From positions 3,545,430 to 3,609,429 of the forward strand of contig CP030885.1 in NCBI GenBank assembly GCA_006969625.1: 64,000 nt of DNA, in the 5' to 3' direction. The number at the start of each line of letters is the position of its first letter. The stretch's first letter is position 1. Origin of the DNA: Rhodospirillaceae bacterium. GTDB taxonomy: Bacteria; Pseudomonadota; Alphaproteobacteria; Kiloniellales; DSM-21159. Of the stretch, positions 51,550 through 60,590 are shown one piece after another. The position numbers and the translations under genes are program-made. The notes under the pieces were generated by a model, which had not been told where the DNA came from, searched no databases, and was given only the letters and a program-made list of their open reading frames with translations.

Positions 51550-51563
51550 TTGATCTGCGTCAA
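51550..51563. promoter_or_regulatory. candidate FNR/FnrL box between the GNAT and fnrL genes
   Basis: TTGATCTGCGTCAA matches 9 of 10 defined positions of TTGAT-N4-ATCAA. It lies in the divergent gap between the GNAT-like gene (-) and the FNR-type regulator (+), next to an AT-rich stretch (51590-51620), so it could serve the GNAT-like gene, autoregulation, or both. Confidence 0.6.
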
Positions 51564-51743
51564 CACGTCCACGCCATCCCGACGAGAAGAATTTTCTTAT
51601 TTTAAACAATACCTTAAACGGTCTTCTCCAGTGCCGCTGGCGATTCTCGGCCGTAGGCACACAACAGGTGCGGTTGAATTGTCCGGCGCGATGCGTCAAA
51701 TTGACTGGACACTTCGCGGGACTGACGGACGCAGCGCACGCAA

Positions 51744-52508
51744 ATGTCCCCTTTCGACATCAATCGCATTCGCGAACTTGGGCCAGCCGTTTCGAACGAG
51801 TCTGTCGAACGCGAGCCCGGCCCCTCGCCCTGTGGCGCCTGCTCGGTACGCCACCTGACCTTCTGCGCGCCGATGGCCGAGGACGAGCTCGGCCACGTCT
51901 CGAAGATCGTCAGCACCATCGAACTGCACCCCGGCGACCCGCTGTTCGACGAAGGCGAACCGGCGGACAGCGTCTACAGCGTCACCGCCGGCGCGGTGAA
52001 GGTCTACAAGCTGATGCCGGACGGCCGACGGCAGGTCATCGGCTTCCTCTTCTCCGGCGATTTCATGGGCTTGGCCCATAACGACATGTATGCCTACAGC
52101 GCCGAGGCGATCACCCACTCGGCGGTCTGCCGCTTCCCGCGCAAGAAGCTGGAGCAGCTCCTGGAGCGCTTCCCCAAGATGGAGCGCCGGCTGCTCGGGA
52201 TGGCCAGCCACGAACTGGCCGCTGCGCAGGAGCAGATGCTGCTGCTCGGCCGCAAGACGGCGAAGGAGAAGATCGCCAGCTTCCTGCTGCACCTCTCGAA
52301 GCGGGCAGAGGCGCGCGGCCAGAACCCGAATCCGATCGCGGTGCCGATGAGCCGCACCGACATCGGCGACTACCTGGGCCTGACGACCGAGACGGTCAGC
52401 CGCACCTTCACCCAGCTCAAGACCAGCCACCTGATCAGCCTGCAGCCGGCGAACAAGGTCGAGCTGGTCGACCTGCAGGCGCTGCGGGACATCGCCGAAG
52501 GCGCCTGA
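51744..52508 (+). CDS. fnrL: FnrL-type Crp/Fnr oxygen-sensing regulator
   Basis: A 254-residue FNR-family regulator with all four iron-sulfur cysteines: C30, C33, C41 (in [13 protein letters not shown]) and C129 (SAVCRF), the arrangement of oxygen-labile [4Fe-4S] FNR/FnrL. The cNMP-like domain contains [20 protein letters not shown]. The recognition helix in [15 protein letters not shown] has the ExxSR core that reads TTGAT-N4-ATCAA. Under low oxygen it should activate respiration and haem genes such as hemN. Two matching boxes occur in this window. The start ATG follows AT-poor DNA with no strong ribosome site. Confidence 0.92.
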   Translation: MSPFDINRIRELGPAVSNESVEREPGPSPCGACSVRHLTFCAPMAEDELGHVSKIVSTIELHPGDPLFDEGEPADSVYSVTAGAVKVYKLMPDGRRQVIGFLFSGDFMGLAHNDMYAYSAEAITHSAVCRFPRKKLEQLLERFPKMERRLLGMASHELAAAQEQMLLLGRKTAKEKIASFLLHLSKRAEARGQNPNPIAVPMSRTDIGDYLGLTTETVSRTFTQLKTSHLISLQPANKVELVDLQALRDIAEGA

Positions 52509-52722
52509 CCGCCGCCGCCGGCCTGCTTTCCAGCTTTCTTGCGCTTTTCGAGCGTCGACTTGCCGCGCGCGGGGCCGCGTGCGGGGCCGCGTGCTCTGCG
52601 CGCCCTGCAAGCGCTGCACGGGCGCTGCGCCCGCCAGCCATTTGCCAGACAGGGCTCGGGCGCGCTATTGCTGCGCTGCAAACTGGTTTCCTCGCTGCAG
52701 CGTCCGAGCCGAAGAGGACCGC

Positions 52723-53574
52723 GTGTCGACCGTCCCGAATCGCCCACCGTCCGCGGAGACGCCTAGGCGCCGCCGCCTGACGCCGCCCGACATCGCGGCG
52801 CGCAAGGGCGCGACGCCGTTGGTCTGCCTGACCGCCTACAGCGCGCCGATGGCCCGGCTGCTCGACCCGCACGCCGACATGCTGCTGGTCGGCGATTCCA
52901 TGGGCATGGTCGTCTACGGCCTGCCGTCGACCTTGGCGGTCGGGCTCGACACCATCATCCACCATGGCCGCGCGGTCGCCACGGCGGCCGAGTTCGCCTG
53001 CGTCATTGTCGACCTGCCCTTCGGCAGCTACCAGGAAAGCCCGCAGCAGGCCTTCCGCACCGCGGCGCGGGTGTTGGCCGAGACCGGCGCGGCGGCGGTC
53101 AAGCTGGAGGGCGGCCAGGAGATGGCGGAGACCGTCGCCTTCCTGTCCGCCCGCGGCGTGCCGGTGGTCGGCCATGTCGGCCTGACGCCGCAGGCGGTGA
53201 ATGCCCTCGGCGGCTTCCGCGCGCGCGGGCGGGACAGTGCCGAGGCCGAGAAGGTGGTGGCCGACGCTCGTGCCGTTGCCGAGGCCGGCGCCTTCTGCAT
53301 CGTCGTCGAGGGCACGCTGGAATCGGTGGCACAGGCGGCAACGGCTGCGGTGCCCGTGCCGACCATCGGCATCGGCGCGGCGGCCGAGTGCGACGGGCAG
53401 GTTCTGGTCACGGAGGATATGCTCGGCCTTTCCGGTCCGCGGGTGCCGCGCTTCGTCAAGCGCTACGCCGATCTCGGCACGCAGGTCGAGGAGGCCGCGG
53501 CCCGCTTCGCCGAGGAGGTGCGGACCCGCCGCTTCCCCGGGCCGGAGCAGCTCTACCGCGCGACCCGGAAATGA
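52723..53574 (+). CDS. panB: 3-methyl-2-oxobutanoate hydroxymethyltransferase
   Basis: First committed step of pantothenate synthesis: transfers a hydroxymethyl group from methylene-THF to 2-oxoisovalerate. Motifs: [16 protein letters not shown], the metal/ketoacid site in [36 protein letters not shown] and [15 protein letters not shown]. The 283 residues start at a GTG preceded by AGAGGACC. The gene overlaps panC by 4 bases (ATGA). The 213 bases upstream, after fnrL, contain no gene I can support. Confidence 0.95.
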   Translation: MSTVPNRPPSAETPRRRRLTPPDIAARKGATPLVCLTAYSAPMARLLDPHADMLLVGDSMGMVVYGLPSTLAVGLDTIIHHGRAVATAAEFACVIVDLPFGSYQESPQQAFRTAARVLAETGAAAVKLEGGQEMAETVAFLSARGVPVVGHVGLTPQAVNALGGFRARGRDSAEAEKVVADARAVAEAGAFCIVVEGTLESVAQAATAAVPVPTIGIGAAAECDGQVLVTEDMLGLSGPRVPRFVKRYADLGTQVEEAAARFAEEVRTRRFPGPEQLYRATRK

Positions 53575-54437
53575 CTGCGGCGGCCCTGCCGATCGTCCGC
53601 ACGGTCTCCGCGCTGCGGCAGGCGACTCAGCCGTGGCGGCGCGCCGGCGAGACCATCGGGCTGGTCCCCACCATGGGGGCGCTGCACGCCGGCCATCTGG
53701 CGCTGGTCGAGCGCTCGGTGCGCGAGTGCGCGCGCAGCGTGGCGACGATCTTCGTCAACCCCAAGCAGTTCGACCGCCAGGAAGACCTCAAGAAGTACCC
53801 GCGCGGCGAGGCGCGCGACGCGCGTCTGCTGGCGGAGAACGCCTGCAACCTGCTGTTCGCGCCGGACGTCGAGGAGATGTACCCGGCCGGCTTCAGCTCC
53901 AGCGTCGCCGTCACCGGCGTGTCCGACGTGCTGGACGGCGTCCACCGCCCCGGCCACTTCACCGGCGTGACGACGGTGGTGTGCAAGCTGCTGCTGCAGG
54001 CGCTGCCGGACCGCGCCTACTTCGGCGAGAAGGATTTCCAGCAGCTCACCGTGGTCAAGCGCATGGCACGCGATCTCGACATCCCGGTCGAGATCGTGCC
54101 GGTGCCGACCGTGCGCGAGGCGGATGGCCTGGCCTTGTCCAGCCGCAACGTGCATCTGACGCCCGAGCAGCGTGCCGTCGCGCCGCTGCTGCACCGGGTG
54201 ATGCAGGAGATCGCCGCCGAGCTGGCGGACGGCGAGACTCCGGCCTCGCTGCTGATCCCCGAGGGACAGATGCGCCTGGGCACGGCCGGCTTCACCAAGA
54301 TCGACTATCTCGCCCTGCACGCCGCCGACGACCTGGCGCCGCTGGCGCGCGTCGACCGCCCGGCCCGCCTGTTCGCCGCCGCCTGGCTCGGCACCACCCG
54401 CCTGATCGACAACATTCCGGTCCAGCCTCGCTCATAG
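53571..54437 (+). CDS. panC: pantothenate synthetase
   Basis: Condenses pantoate and beta-alanine with ATP. The nucleotide-binding [19 protein letters not shown] carries the HxGH motif, followed by [50 protein letters not shown] and [15 protein letters not shown], which includes the KMSKS-equivalent loop. It has 288 residues. The start overlaps the panB stop, so the two enzymes are translated together. Confidence 0.95.
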   Translation: MTAAALPIVRTVSALRQATQPWRRAGETIGLVPTMGALHAGHLALVERSVRECARSVATIFVNPKQFDRQEDLKKYPRGEARDARLLAENACNLLFAPDVEEMYPAGFSSSVAVTGVSDVLDGVHRPGHFTGVTTVVCKLLLQALPDRAYFGEKDFQQLTVVKRMARDLDIPVEIVPVPTVREADGLALSSRNVHLTPEQRAVAPLLHRVMQEIAAELADGETPASLLIPEGQMRLGTAGFTKIDYLALHAADDLAPLARVDRPARLFAAAWLGTTRLIDNIPVQPRS

Positions 54438-54552
54438 GGCCGCGCCACGGGCCCGGCCCGGACCTCTCGCCGACACGCGCGGGATGTGACAGACTTGTCG
54501 CAGGGGTTGTTTTTGCGGGGCTCGCATTTCCCGACGAAATGGAGCGGCGGAG

Positions 54553-54924
54553 ATGAAGAAGCGCGAGTTGATTGCTCAGACGGCGGCGCGCAGCGGCCTG
54601 TCCCAGAAGGTGGTGGCGGAGACGATGGAGGCGATGACCGCTGCCATCGCGGAGCAGCTCAAGAAGGGCGGGCAGGTGCAGCTCACCGGCTTCGGCACCT
54701 TCAAGGCCGTGCAGCGCCCGCAGCGCAAGGCGCGCAATCCGCAGACCGGGCAGGTCGTCATCGTCGAGGCCAAGGCCGTGCCGCAGTTCAAGCCCGGCGC
54801 GGGCCTGAAGGCGCTGCTCGTCGGCGGCGGGCGCGGCGCCGGCGCCGGACCGGACGCCTTCGAGGAGCGCGAGGCGGCCTTCGGGGGCGGGACGCACGGT
54901 GCCAGCGGTGGGCCCGACGACTAG
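54553..54924 (+). CDS. HU-family DNA-binding protein with extended tail
   Basis: Nucleoid protein of 123 residues. The first 90 are a normal HU fold: KKRELIAQTAARSGLSQKVV, VQLTGFGTFKAVQRPQRKAR (with GFG and the arm base) and NPQTGQVVIVEAKAVPQFKP (arm-tip Pro and C-terminal helix). The remaining 33 are a Gly/Ala/Glu-rich tail (GAGPDAFEEREAAFGGG), which typical HU proteins lack and which could modulate DNA binding or contacts. A TTGTTTTTGCGGGG stretch about 45 bases upstream may hold its promoter. Confidence 0.88.
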   Translation: MKKRELIAQTAARSGLSQKVVAETMEAMTAAIAEQLKKGGQVQLTGFGTFKAVQRPQRKARNPQTGQVVIVEAKAVPQFKPGAGLKALLVGGGRGAGAGPDAFEEREAAFGGGTHGASGGPDD

Positions 54925-54969
54925 GCAAAGGTCGGCCCGCGGGGCCATCACACGAGCCGGCCGACTCCC

Positions 54970-55953
54970 ATGAAGCTGCCCTTCACCTTCGGCACGCGCT
55001 TGATCTTCCGCCTGGTCCTGCCGGGTCTGGTGCTGGCCGCCGGCCTGGCGCCGAGCCTGGACCTGGCCCTGCGCGCCCTCGGCTTCGCTTGGCCCTTGAC
55101 CACCGTGCTGCCGGTGGCCGCCATATTCCTCGGCTGGCTGGTCGGCCTGCTCGACATGCCGATCTACATGGTCCTCGAGGGGCGGCGCGGCTGGCCGCGG
55201 CGCTGCTGGCGCGCCGGTATCGGCCGCGAGCTGAAGCGCCTGCGCGGCCTGCTGCGGGCGATCCGCCGTATGCCGGCGCGACGCGGTCGCTGGGACCGGC
55301 GGCGCTATCTGGAGCTCTATACAGAGGTCGCCTGCTTTCCCCTGCGACCCGGCAGCGGCGCACGCACCGCCGAGATGCCCACACGCCTCGGCAATCTGCT
55401 CGCCGAGTACGAGCAGTACCCGGGGGTCAAGTACGGGCTCGACGCGATCTTCTTCTGGCCGCGGCTGTGGCTGCTGCTTGACCAGAACCAGCGCGAGGAG
55501 ATCGACGCCCAGCAAGCCGCGATCGACGGCCTGGTCTACGTCGTCGCCATCCTGCCGCTGCTCGCGCTGCAGGCGCTGGTGCTGGGCGGGGTGGAGGCTG
55601 CGGGCGTGCTGGACGTGCGGCTGTGGCCGGATTCGCTGCTGGCCAGCCTCCTGCTCGCTGCTGCGGCGCTGCTGCTGGCACGCGCCATCTACCTGGTCTC
55701 GCTGCACGAGCACGCCAAGTTCGGCGAGACCTTCAAGGCGGTCTTCGACCAGTACCATGAGAAGCTGGCGATCGATCCGGCCCTGACGATCGTCGCCGAG
55801 CGTACCGGCGACCGCGGCGTGCAGCGGCTGCCGACGATCGCCCGCAACAGGCAGGCGTGGCGCTACCTGCGCTGGCACCGCTATCGCCCGCCGGGCGCCA
55901 GTCGGAATGTCGACATCGAGACGGTGCAGCGCCGTCCGCCGCGGCGCCTCTGA
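54970..55953 (+). CDS. membrane protein of unknown function
   Basis: A 327-residue protein with four predicted transmembrane helices: a pair near the N-terminus (RLVLPGLVLAAGLAPSLDLA and VLPVAAIFLGWLVGLL) and a pair near residues 185-240 (YVVAILPLLALQALVLGG and LLASLLLAAAALLLARAIY). Between them lies a soluble part with EYEQYPGVKYGLDAIFFWPR and LDQNQREEIDAQQAAIDGL, which I recall as a conserved pattern in uncharacterised bacterial membrane proteins. No enzyme motif. It follows the HU gene by 45 bases. Confidence 0.6.
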   Translation: MKLPFTFGTRLIFRLVLPGLVLAAGLAPSLDLALRALGFAWPLTTVLPVAAIFLGWLVGLLDMPIYMVLEGRRGWPRRCWRAGIGRELKRLRGLLRAIRRMPARRGRWDRRRYLELYTEVACFPLRPGSGARTAEMPTRLGNLLAEYEQYPGVKYGLDAIFFWPRLWLLLDQNQREEIDAQQAAIDGLVYVVAILPLLALQALVLGGVEAAGVLDVRLWPDSLLASLLLAAAALLLARAIYLVSLHEHAKFGETFKAVFDQYHEKLAIDPALTIVAERTGDRGVQRLPTIARNRQAWRYLRWHRYRPPGASRNVDIETVQRRPPRRL

Positions 55954-55959
55954 GCGGCG

Positions 55960-57279
55960 CTACTCCGCCGCCTTGACCTCTGCCGGCGCGAAGCGACGCT
56001 CCATCTCACGGCGGACCTGCACGGCCTGCCCAGTCTCCTCGATCTCGACGTCGGCCCAGCCGACCGTGCCGCCCTCTGGAATGTCGCGGGTCAGCCGGAC
56101 GCCGTGGGCAAGGCCGATCGGCAGGGCGCCCTTGGCCAGCGAGTCGGCCGCGGGCATCAGCTTGCCCCAGACCGTGTGGCCGCCCTCGCCGTCCAGCGTC
56201 TCGCCGGCCTTGAGCGCGCGCTTGGCGGTGGCCGCCACGTCGCCGCGGAAGCCGCTCGGCGCGCCCGTCGCCTCGCCGCGCAGGGCGGCCGAGAGGATCG
56301 AGACGTTGAGCTCCAGCCCGATCAGGTGGAAGGGCTTGTACATGGCGGCATACCGACCGGACTCGTCCGTGTTCATGCCGTACTGCTTGAAGCAGGCTGC
56401 GGCGTAGTCGTTCGGCGCCTCGAGGACGACGTAGACGCCCCAGCGCAGGTCGCGGAACACCGGGCGGCCGTCGCGCTCCAGGCTGGAGACCACCTCGACC
56501 TGGCCGGCGTGGTGGAGCTGGCCGCCGGCGCTGCGCGGGCGCAGGACCTGGGCCAGGTCGTCGACGCCGCAGGGCGGGAAGGCGAGGCCGTCGGGCGCCG
56601 GGGTCAGGCCGGTGCCATTGGATATGGCCGCCATCTCGATCGCCGACTTGGTGCCGTCGAGGAAGGAGTTGAACATCTGCGGGTTCATGCCGGCCGCCGC
56701 CGCCTGCTCGGGTGTCAGGCCATAGTGCGGCCAGACCGTGTCCGGGGTCGCGGCGTGGTAGCTCGGCAGGTACTTGGTGCCCTTGCCGGCGGCGGCGACC
56801 GAGAAGCCGCAGGCCCGCGCCCAGTCGACCAGCTCGCAGGTCAGGGCCGGCTGGTCGCCGTAGGCCATGGAATAGACGGTGCCCGCCTTCCGATGCGCCT
56901 CGGCCAGCAGCGGCCCGGCCAGCACGTCGGCCTCTACGTTGACCATGACGATGTGCTTGCCGTGCTCGGCGGCGGCCAGCGCGTGGGCGATGCCGGCCGC
57001 CGGGTGCCCGGTGGCGTCGACCACCACCTCGAGGTCGTCGCGGGCGACCAGCTCCAGCCCGGACTCGACGAAGGCCGTGGCGCCGATGCGCGCCTCGTCC
57101 CAGCCGACCGACCGGCAGGCCGCCTTGGCGCGCGACGGGTCGAGGTCGGCGATGGCGGCGACCTCCAGCCCGGCGGTGGTCGGCGCCTGGCTGAGGAACA
57201 TGGCGCCGAACTTGCCGGCGCCGATCAGGCCGACGCGGACGGGTTTCGCGCGGGCGGCGGCGAGGGCTGCGAGGTTCAT
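55960..57279 (-). CDS. COG4091-type NAD(P)-dependent oxidoreductase with SAF domain
   Basis: A 439-residue homoserine-dehydrogenase-like protein. The Rossmann motif is VRVGLIGAGKFGAMFLSQAP, then DLEVVVDATGHPAAGIAHAL and VMVNVEADVLAGPLLAEAHR. The C-terminal 70 residues (ALPIGLAHGVRLTRDIPEGG) form a SAF-type domain. Family members are described as predicted homoserine dehydrogenases or sugar-acid oxidoisomerases; the true substrate is unknown. It is the second gene, 4 bases after the EctD-like hydroxylase, and probably acts in the same pathway. Confidence 0.8.
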   Translation of the reverse strand: MNLAALAAARAKPVRVGLIGAGKFGAMFLSQAPTTAGLEVAAIADLDPSRAKAACRSVGWDEARIGATAFVESGLELVARDDLEVVVDATGHPAAGIAHALAAAEHGKHIVMVNVEADVLAGPLLAEAHRKAGTVYSMAYGDQPALTCELVDWARACGFSVAAAGKGTKYLPSYHAATPDTVWPHYGLTPEQAAAAGMNPQMFNSFLDGTKSAIEMAAISNGTGLTPAPDGLAFPPCGVDDLAQVLRPRSAGGQLHHAGQVEVVSSLERDGRPVFRDLRWGVYVVLEAPNDYAAACFKQYGMNTDESGRYAAMYKPFHLIGLELNVSILSAALRGEATGAPSGFRGDVAATAKRALKAGETLDGEGGHTVWGKLMPAADSLAKGALPIGLAHGVRLTRDIPEGGTVGWADVEIEETGQAVQVRREMERRFAPAEVKAAE

Positions 57280-57283
57280 GCCG

Positions 57284-58081
57284 CTACTCCGCCGCCTGGT
57301 ACGTGGCCGCCAGCTCGCTCAGGCAGCCGTCGGCGAGCGGTTCGATGGGCGTGAAGTCGCGGTGGGCGATCCATTCCTTGCGGCTGAACTTGCGGATGTG
57401 GTTGTCCACGTGACAGAGCGAGAGATAGACGATGGTGCGGTCCCACGGGCTGATGTTGGCCGGGCTGGCGTGCACCAGATTGGAATGGAACATCAGCACC
57501 GAGCCGGCCGGGCCGGTGGGCGCGACGATGCCGCCCTGCTCGGCCAAGCGGGTGACGGTGGCGCGGTCCAGCGTCCACAGCGGATAGGAGGTGGTCTCCA
57601 GGTCGTGGCCGGCGGCCTGGGTGCCCTCCTTGTGGCTGCGCGGGATGAACATCAGTGGGCCGTTGACGGCGCTCACCTCGTCCAGGAACAGCGCGATGTT
57701 CATGGCGCGCGGCTCGGGCATCTCGTCGTCGCGGTGCCAGGTGCCGAAGTCCTGGTGCCACTGCCAGACCTCGCCGTCGAAAGCGGCCTTCGCGTTGATC
57801 TTGTACTGGTGCATGTAGACCGGGCCGCCGAGCAGTTGCATCACCGGCTCGACCAGCCGCGGGTGCGCGCCCAGGCGGCGATGCGCCTCGTTGTAGGTGT
57901 GCGCGGCGAAGGCGGTGCGGGCGACCCCGGAGGACTCGCGCCAGACCTCCTCGCGCTCGGTGGCAAAGATCTCCCGAGCCGCGTCGCGCAGCACCTGGAC
58001 CTCTTCGGCCGAGAAGACGCTCGGCAGGAAGATGTAGCCCTCGCGCTCGAAGGTCTCGAGCTGTTCGGCGGTGAGTTTCAT
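57284..58081 (-). CDS. phytanoyl-CoA dioxygenase family / ectoine-hydroxylase-like 2OG oxygenase
   Basis: A 265-residue non-haem Fe(II)/2-oxoglutarate hydroxylase. WQWHQDFGTWHRDDEMPEPR resembles the EctD signature (WHSDFETWH-x-EDGMP-x-MR), with the HxD iron pair, and the distal His is in SNLVHASPANISPWDR, whose Arg binds 2OG. FLDEVSAVNGPLMFIPRSHK is also shared with EctD. But EctD has Ser at both positions where this protein has Gln and Asn, and no ectABC genes are near, so it is a relative with another substrate. It is preceded by the GntR-type gene and followed by the oxidoreductase. Confidence 0.82.
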   Translation of the reverse strand: MKLTAEQLETFEREGYIFLPSVFSAEEVQVLRDAAREIFATEREEVWRESSGVARTAFAAHTYNEAHRRLGAHPRLVEPVMQLLGGPVYMHQYKINAKAAFDGEVWQWHQDFGTWHRDDEMPEPRAMNIALFLDEVSAVNGPLMFIPRSHKEGTQAAGHDLETTSYPLWTLDRATVTRLAEQGGIVAPTGPAGSVLMFHSNLVHASPANISPWDRTIVYLSLCHVDNHIRKFSRKEWIAHRDFTPIEPLADGCLSELAATYQAAE

Positions 58082-58119
58082 GACGGCGTTTCCTTCCTAC
58101 CCGCAGTGTCGTTCATACC

Positions 58120-58797
58120 CTAGGCGCTGAGCGCCAGGGTGTGCTCGAGCCGCCCGATCAGCGCTTCGGCGGCGCTGGCGGCATGCGCCTCGGCCAGCTC
58201 GCCGGCGCGCGCCGCATCGCCGGCCAGGATCGCCTCGGCGATCGCGGCGTGCTCGCGCCAGACCGGCGCGCGCTCGCCGGGGTCGCGCAGGACCGCGGCC
58301 ATGACGCGGCGGATGTGCTGCCAATGGACCTGCGCCGACTCGGCGATCAAGGGGTTGTCGGCCAGCTCGTAGATCGTCCGGTGAAAGCCGGCGTCGGCCT
58401 CAATCAGCGCCTGCACCGAGCCGCCGGCCATCGCGGCATACCCCGCTTCCAGGGCTTGGCGCAGCCGCTGCCGTGCGCCTGGCAGGTCCGGCCCGCGGCC
58501 GGCTGCCGTGCGCGCAGCGAGACGGTCGAGCGCGCTGCGCACCGCGTAGACCCGCCGCACCGTCTGGGCGTTGATCCGCGCTACCCGCAGGCCGCGTCGC
58601 GCGCCGGCCTCGACGAATCCCTGCGCCTTGAGCTGCATCAGCGCCTGCACCACCGGCTGGCGCGAGACCCCGAGCCGCTCGGCCATGCGCTCCTGCACCA
58701 GCGCTTGGCCTGGCGCCAATTCGCCGCCGGCAATGGCCTCGACCAGGGCGGCATAGACCCGGTCGACGAGCTGCGGCTGGGTTCCGAGCGGCTTCAT
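58120..58797 (-). CDS. GntR-family (FCD) transcriptional regulator
   Basis: A 225-residue FadR/FCD regulator. The winged helix is QLVDRVYAALVEAIAGGELA and MAERLGVSRQPVVQALMQLK, and the helical effector domain has RRVYAVRSALDRLAARTAA, EADAGFHRTIYELADN and WREHAAIAEAILAGDAARAG, where conserved Asp/His residues usually bind a metal and a carboxylate ligand. It is upstream of the EctD-like hydroxylase and oxidoreductase on the same strand, and a 16-bp palindrome 24 bases before its start is a likely autoregulatory operator. Confidence 0.88.
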   Translation of the reverse strand: MKPLGTQPQLVDRVYAALVEAIAGGELAPGQALVQERMAERLGVSRQPVVQALMQLKAQGFVEAGARRGLRVARINAQTVRRVYAVRSALDRLAARTAAGRGPDLPGARQRLRQALEAGYAAMAGGSVQALIEADAGFHRTIYELADNPLIAESAQVHWQHIRRVMAAVLRDPGERAPVWREHAAIAEAILAGDAARAGELAEAHAASAAEALIGRLEHTLALSA

Positions 58798-58820
58798 GCG
58801 GGTTCCCCAAGAGTTTTGGA

Positions 58821-58836
58821 ATTCTGAATTCAGAAT
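58821..58836. promoter_or_regulatory. 16-bp perfect palindrome, likely GntR operator
   Basis: ATTCTGAATTCAGAAT reads the same on both strands and is flanked by TGGA and CCA, which extend the symmetry apart from one extra base. It lies 24 bases upstream of the GntR-type start, in a short AT-rich patch, the usual position for autoregulation. Confidence 0.7.
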
Positions 58837-58936
58837 CCACGGAAGTCAACAGATGGCTACGGCCGGCGGAACGAGAGACGGGTCGGTGGCGATCGATCCA
58901 GGTGAGCTCGCGGTCCTCTCCCGGTGCGCCGGCTCG

Positions 58937-59956
58937 TCAGGCGCGCGGGGGCAGGCGCATCAATTCCAGCCAGGCGGGACGGAACCCGTGCCGGCGATAG
59001 AGGCGCAGGGCGCCATCGTTGGGCGCGATCGCGGCGACCATCACGTCCTCGATCCCGATCGCCGCCAGCCGTGCGTCCAGCATCTCTAGCAGCCGCGAGC
59101 CGATGCGTCGGTTGCGCGCGGACTCGGCAACGATCAGCACCTTGATCTCCGCCACGCGCGGGCCGGTCACCCAGGTGTCGCGCACGCCCGGGTCGGCCGC
59201 TGCGACGGTGGCGCAGGCCAACGCCAGCGGGGCTGCGGCGCTGCCCGCGCGCAGCAGTACGCCGTCGCAGGCGGCACCGAGAAACACCCGGCGCAGCGAC
59301 GCCCAGGAGTCGCCGTCGCCCACGAAGGGGCCCAGGTCGGCCGCCACCGCTTGGTGGTGGCGGTGCAGCGCCAGCCAGAGTTCGCGCAAGCCCTCCACCT
59401 CGCCGGGCGTCACGACCTGAATGTCGACACTGTCTGCCGGCTCAGGCGCGAGCGGTGGTGGCGGACGCTGGAAGCGCGTCAGCGTCACCCAGGCCGGGCG
59501 GAAGCCGTGCGCCGCATAGAAACGCAGCGCCGCCGTGTTGTCCGGGAGGAGGCCGACCAGCCGGGTTGGGTGCCCTGCGGTTGACGTGGTCTCGTCGACT
59601 GCCGCGAGCAGGCGGGACCCGATTGCCCGGCCACGGCAGGCGGGATGCACCACCAGTGTCGCCAGCTCGCAGATGTCGCGCTGCGCCGCGAAGGTGGCCG
59701 GGCGAAACGCCTGCCGCCGGGCATAGACGGCGTAGCCGACGTCGGTCCCGCCCCGCTGCGCCAGCCAGACACCGCCGCCCTCGGCGAGGATGCCTCGATA
59801 CTGCGTGCGCCGCAGGCGCCAGGACGTCTTGCCGTCGGTGAAGGGCGCGAGCTTTGGCGCGACGCTACGGTGGTGCGCGAGCAGGAGGCTCCAGAGCGGT
59901 TCCAGGCGGTCCAGACCGTCCGGGCCGACACGGACGAGCGAGACCTGCGGCCTCAC
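58937..59956 (-). CDS. tandem GNAT acetyltransferase
   Basis: A 339-residue protein made of two GNAT domains (about residues 5-160 and 175-335). Each has the acetyl-CoA loop: LVVHPACRGRAIGSRLLAAV in the first and VAESARNRRIGSRLLEMLDA in the second, and each ends in FYAAHGFRPAW or LYRRHGFRPAW. Shared TWVTLTR/ELMRLP-like ends suggest an internal duplication. Acceptors are unknown. The GTG at 59956 overlaps the stop of the upstream TetR gene (GTGA), so the two are translated together. Confidence 0.82.
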   Translation of the reverse strand: MRPQVSLVRVGPDGLDRLEPLWSLLLAHHRSVAPKLAPFTDGKTSWRLRRTQYRGILAEGGGVWLAQRGGTDVGYAVYARRQAFRPATFAAQRDICELATLVVHPACRGRAIGSRLLAAVDETTSTAGHPTRLVGLLPDNTAALRFYAAHGFRPAWVTLTRFQRPPPPLAPEPADSVDIQVVTPGEVEGLRELWLALHRHHQAVAADLGPFVGDGDSWASLRRVFLGAACDGVLLRAGSAAAPLALACATVAAADPGVRDTWVTGPRVAEIKVLIVAESARNRRIGSRLLEMLDARLAAIGIEDVMVAAIAPNDGALRLYRRHGFRPAWLELMRLPPRA

Positions 59957-60546
59957 GCGGAACTGCCCTCCAGGAGGCTGGGCAGCAGCACGTCCAGGAA
60001 GACGTCCAGGCTGTCGGGGGCGCGTTCGACCTTCGCCCGCAGCAGGGCGCCCTGCCAGGCGTCGAGCAGCAGCCGGGCCAGGATCTCGGCCGGCACGTCG
60101 CGCCGGATCTCGCCCGCACTCTGGCCGGCGGCGATGGTGCGCGCCAGCGCCGCGGTCCACTCGGCGAGCCGGACGGCGAGCGCTTCGCGCAGCGCGGCGC
60201 TGACCGGGGCGGCCTCGGCGCTCAGGTTACCGACCAGGCATCCGCGCGCGTAGCCCCGATCGGTGCCGAGGTCCCGCAGGAAGGCGAAGTAGGCGTGCAG
60301 GCGCTCGGCCGGCGCGCCCTCGGCGCGTTCCAGAAGATCGACCAGCGTCGCCTGCACCGCTTCAAAGTAGCGGTCCAGGATTGCGACGCCGAACTCCTCC
60401 TTGCTGCGGAAATGGTTGTAGAACGAGCCTTTCGGGGCCCGCGCGGCGGCCGCGATGGCGGCGATGCCCGCACCCGCAAAGCCCGTTCGGTGGACCAGCT
60501 CCAGGCCGTCGTCGAGGAAGCCGGGGCGTTTGCTGCGTGCGATCAT
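59953..60546 (-). CDS. TetR-family transcriptional regulator
   Basis: A 197-residue TetR/AcrR repressor. The HTH is GAGIAAIAAAARAPKGSFYN, followed by HFRSKEEFGVAILDRYFEA; the C-terminal domain (GCLVGNLSAEAAP) is of the NemR/AcrR_C type with a Cys that in NemR-like proteins senses electrophiles. It is divergent from an MFS transporter across 44 bases that contain GACCGGTC, so it very likely represses that transporter. Confidence 0.88.
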   Translation of the reverse strand: MIARSKRPGFLDDGLELVHRTGFAGAGIAAIAAAARAPKGSFYNHFRSKEEFGVAILDRYFEAVQATLVDLLERAEGAPAERLHAYFAFLRDLGTDRGYARGCLVGNLSAEAAPVSAALREALAVRLAEWTAALARTIAAGQSAGEIRRDVPAEILARLLLDAWQGALLRAKVERAPDSLDVFLDVLLPSLLEGSSA

Positions 60547-60557
60547 GGAAGCAAGAT

Positions 60558-60565
60558 GACCGGTC
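60558..60565. promoter_or_regulatory. candidate TetR operator core GACCGGTC
   Basis: An 8-base perfect palindrome with outer symmetric positions (GA-n before, n-TC after) in the 44-base gap between the divergent TetR and MFS genes. AGACCGGTCT-like cores are common NemR/TetR-family operators. Confidence 0.55.
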
Positions 60566-60590
60566 GTCTCGAATCTGCTTTGATCCTATC

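Noticed and set aside
52509..52722. Small basic minus-strand ORF between fnrL and panB
   Set aside because: Arg/Pro-rich, no ribosome site and no recognisable motif. I treat the gap as leader/terminator sequence without a gene.
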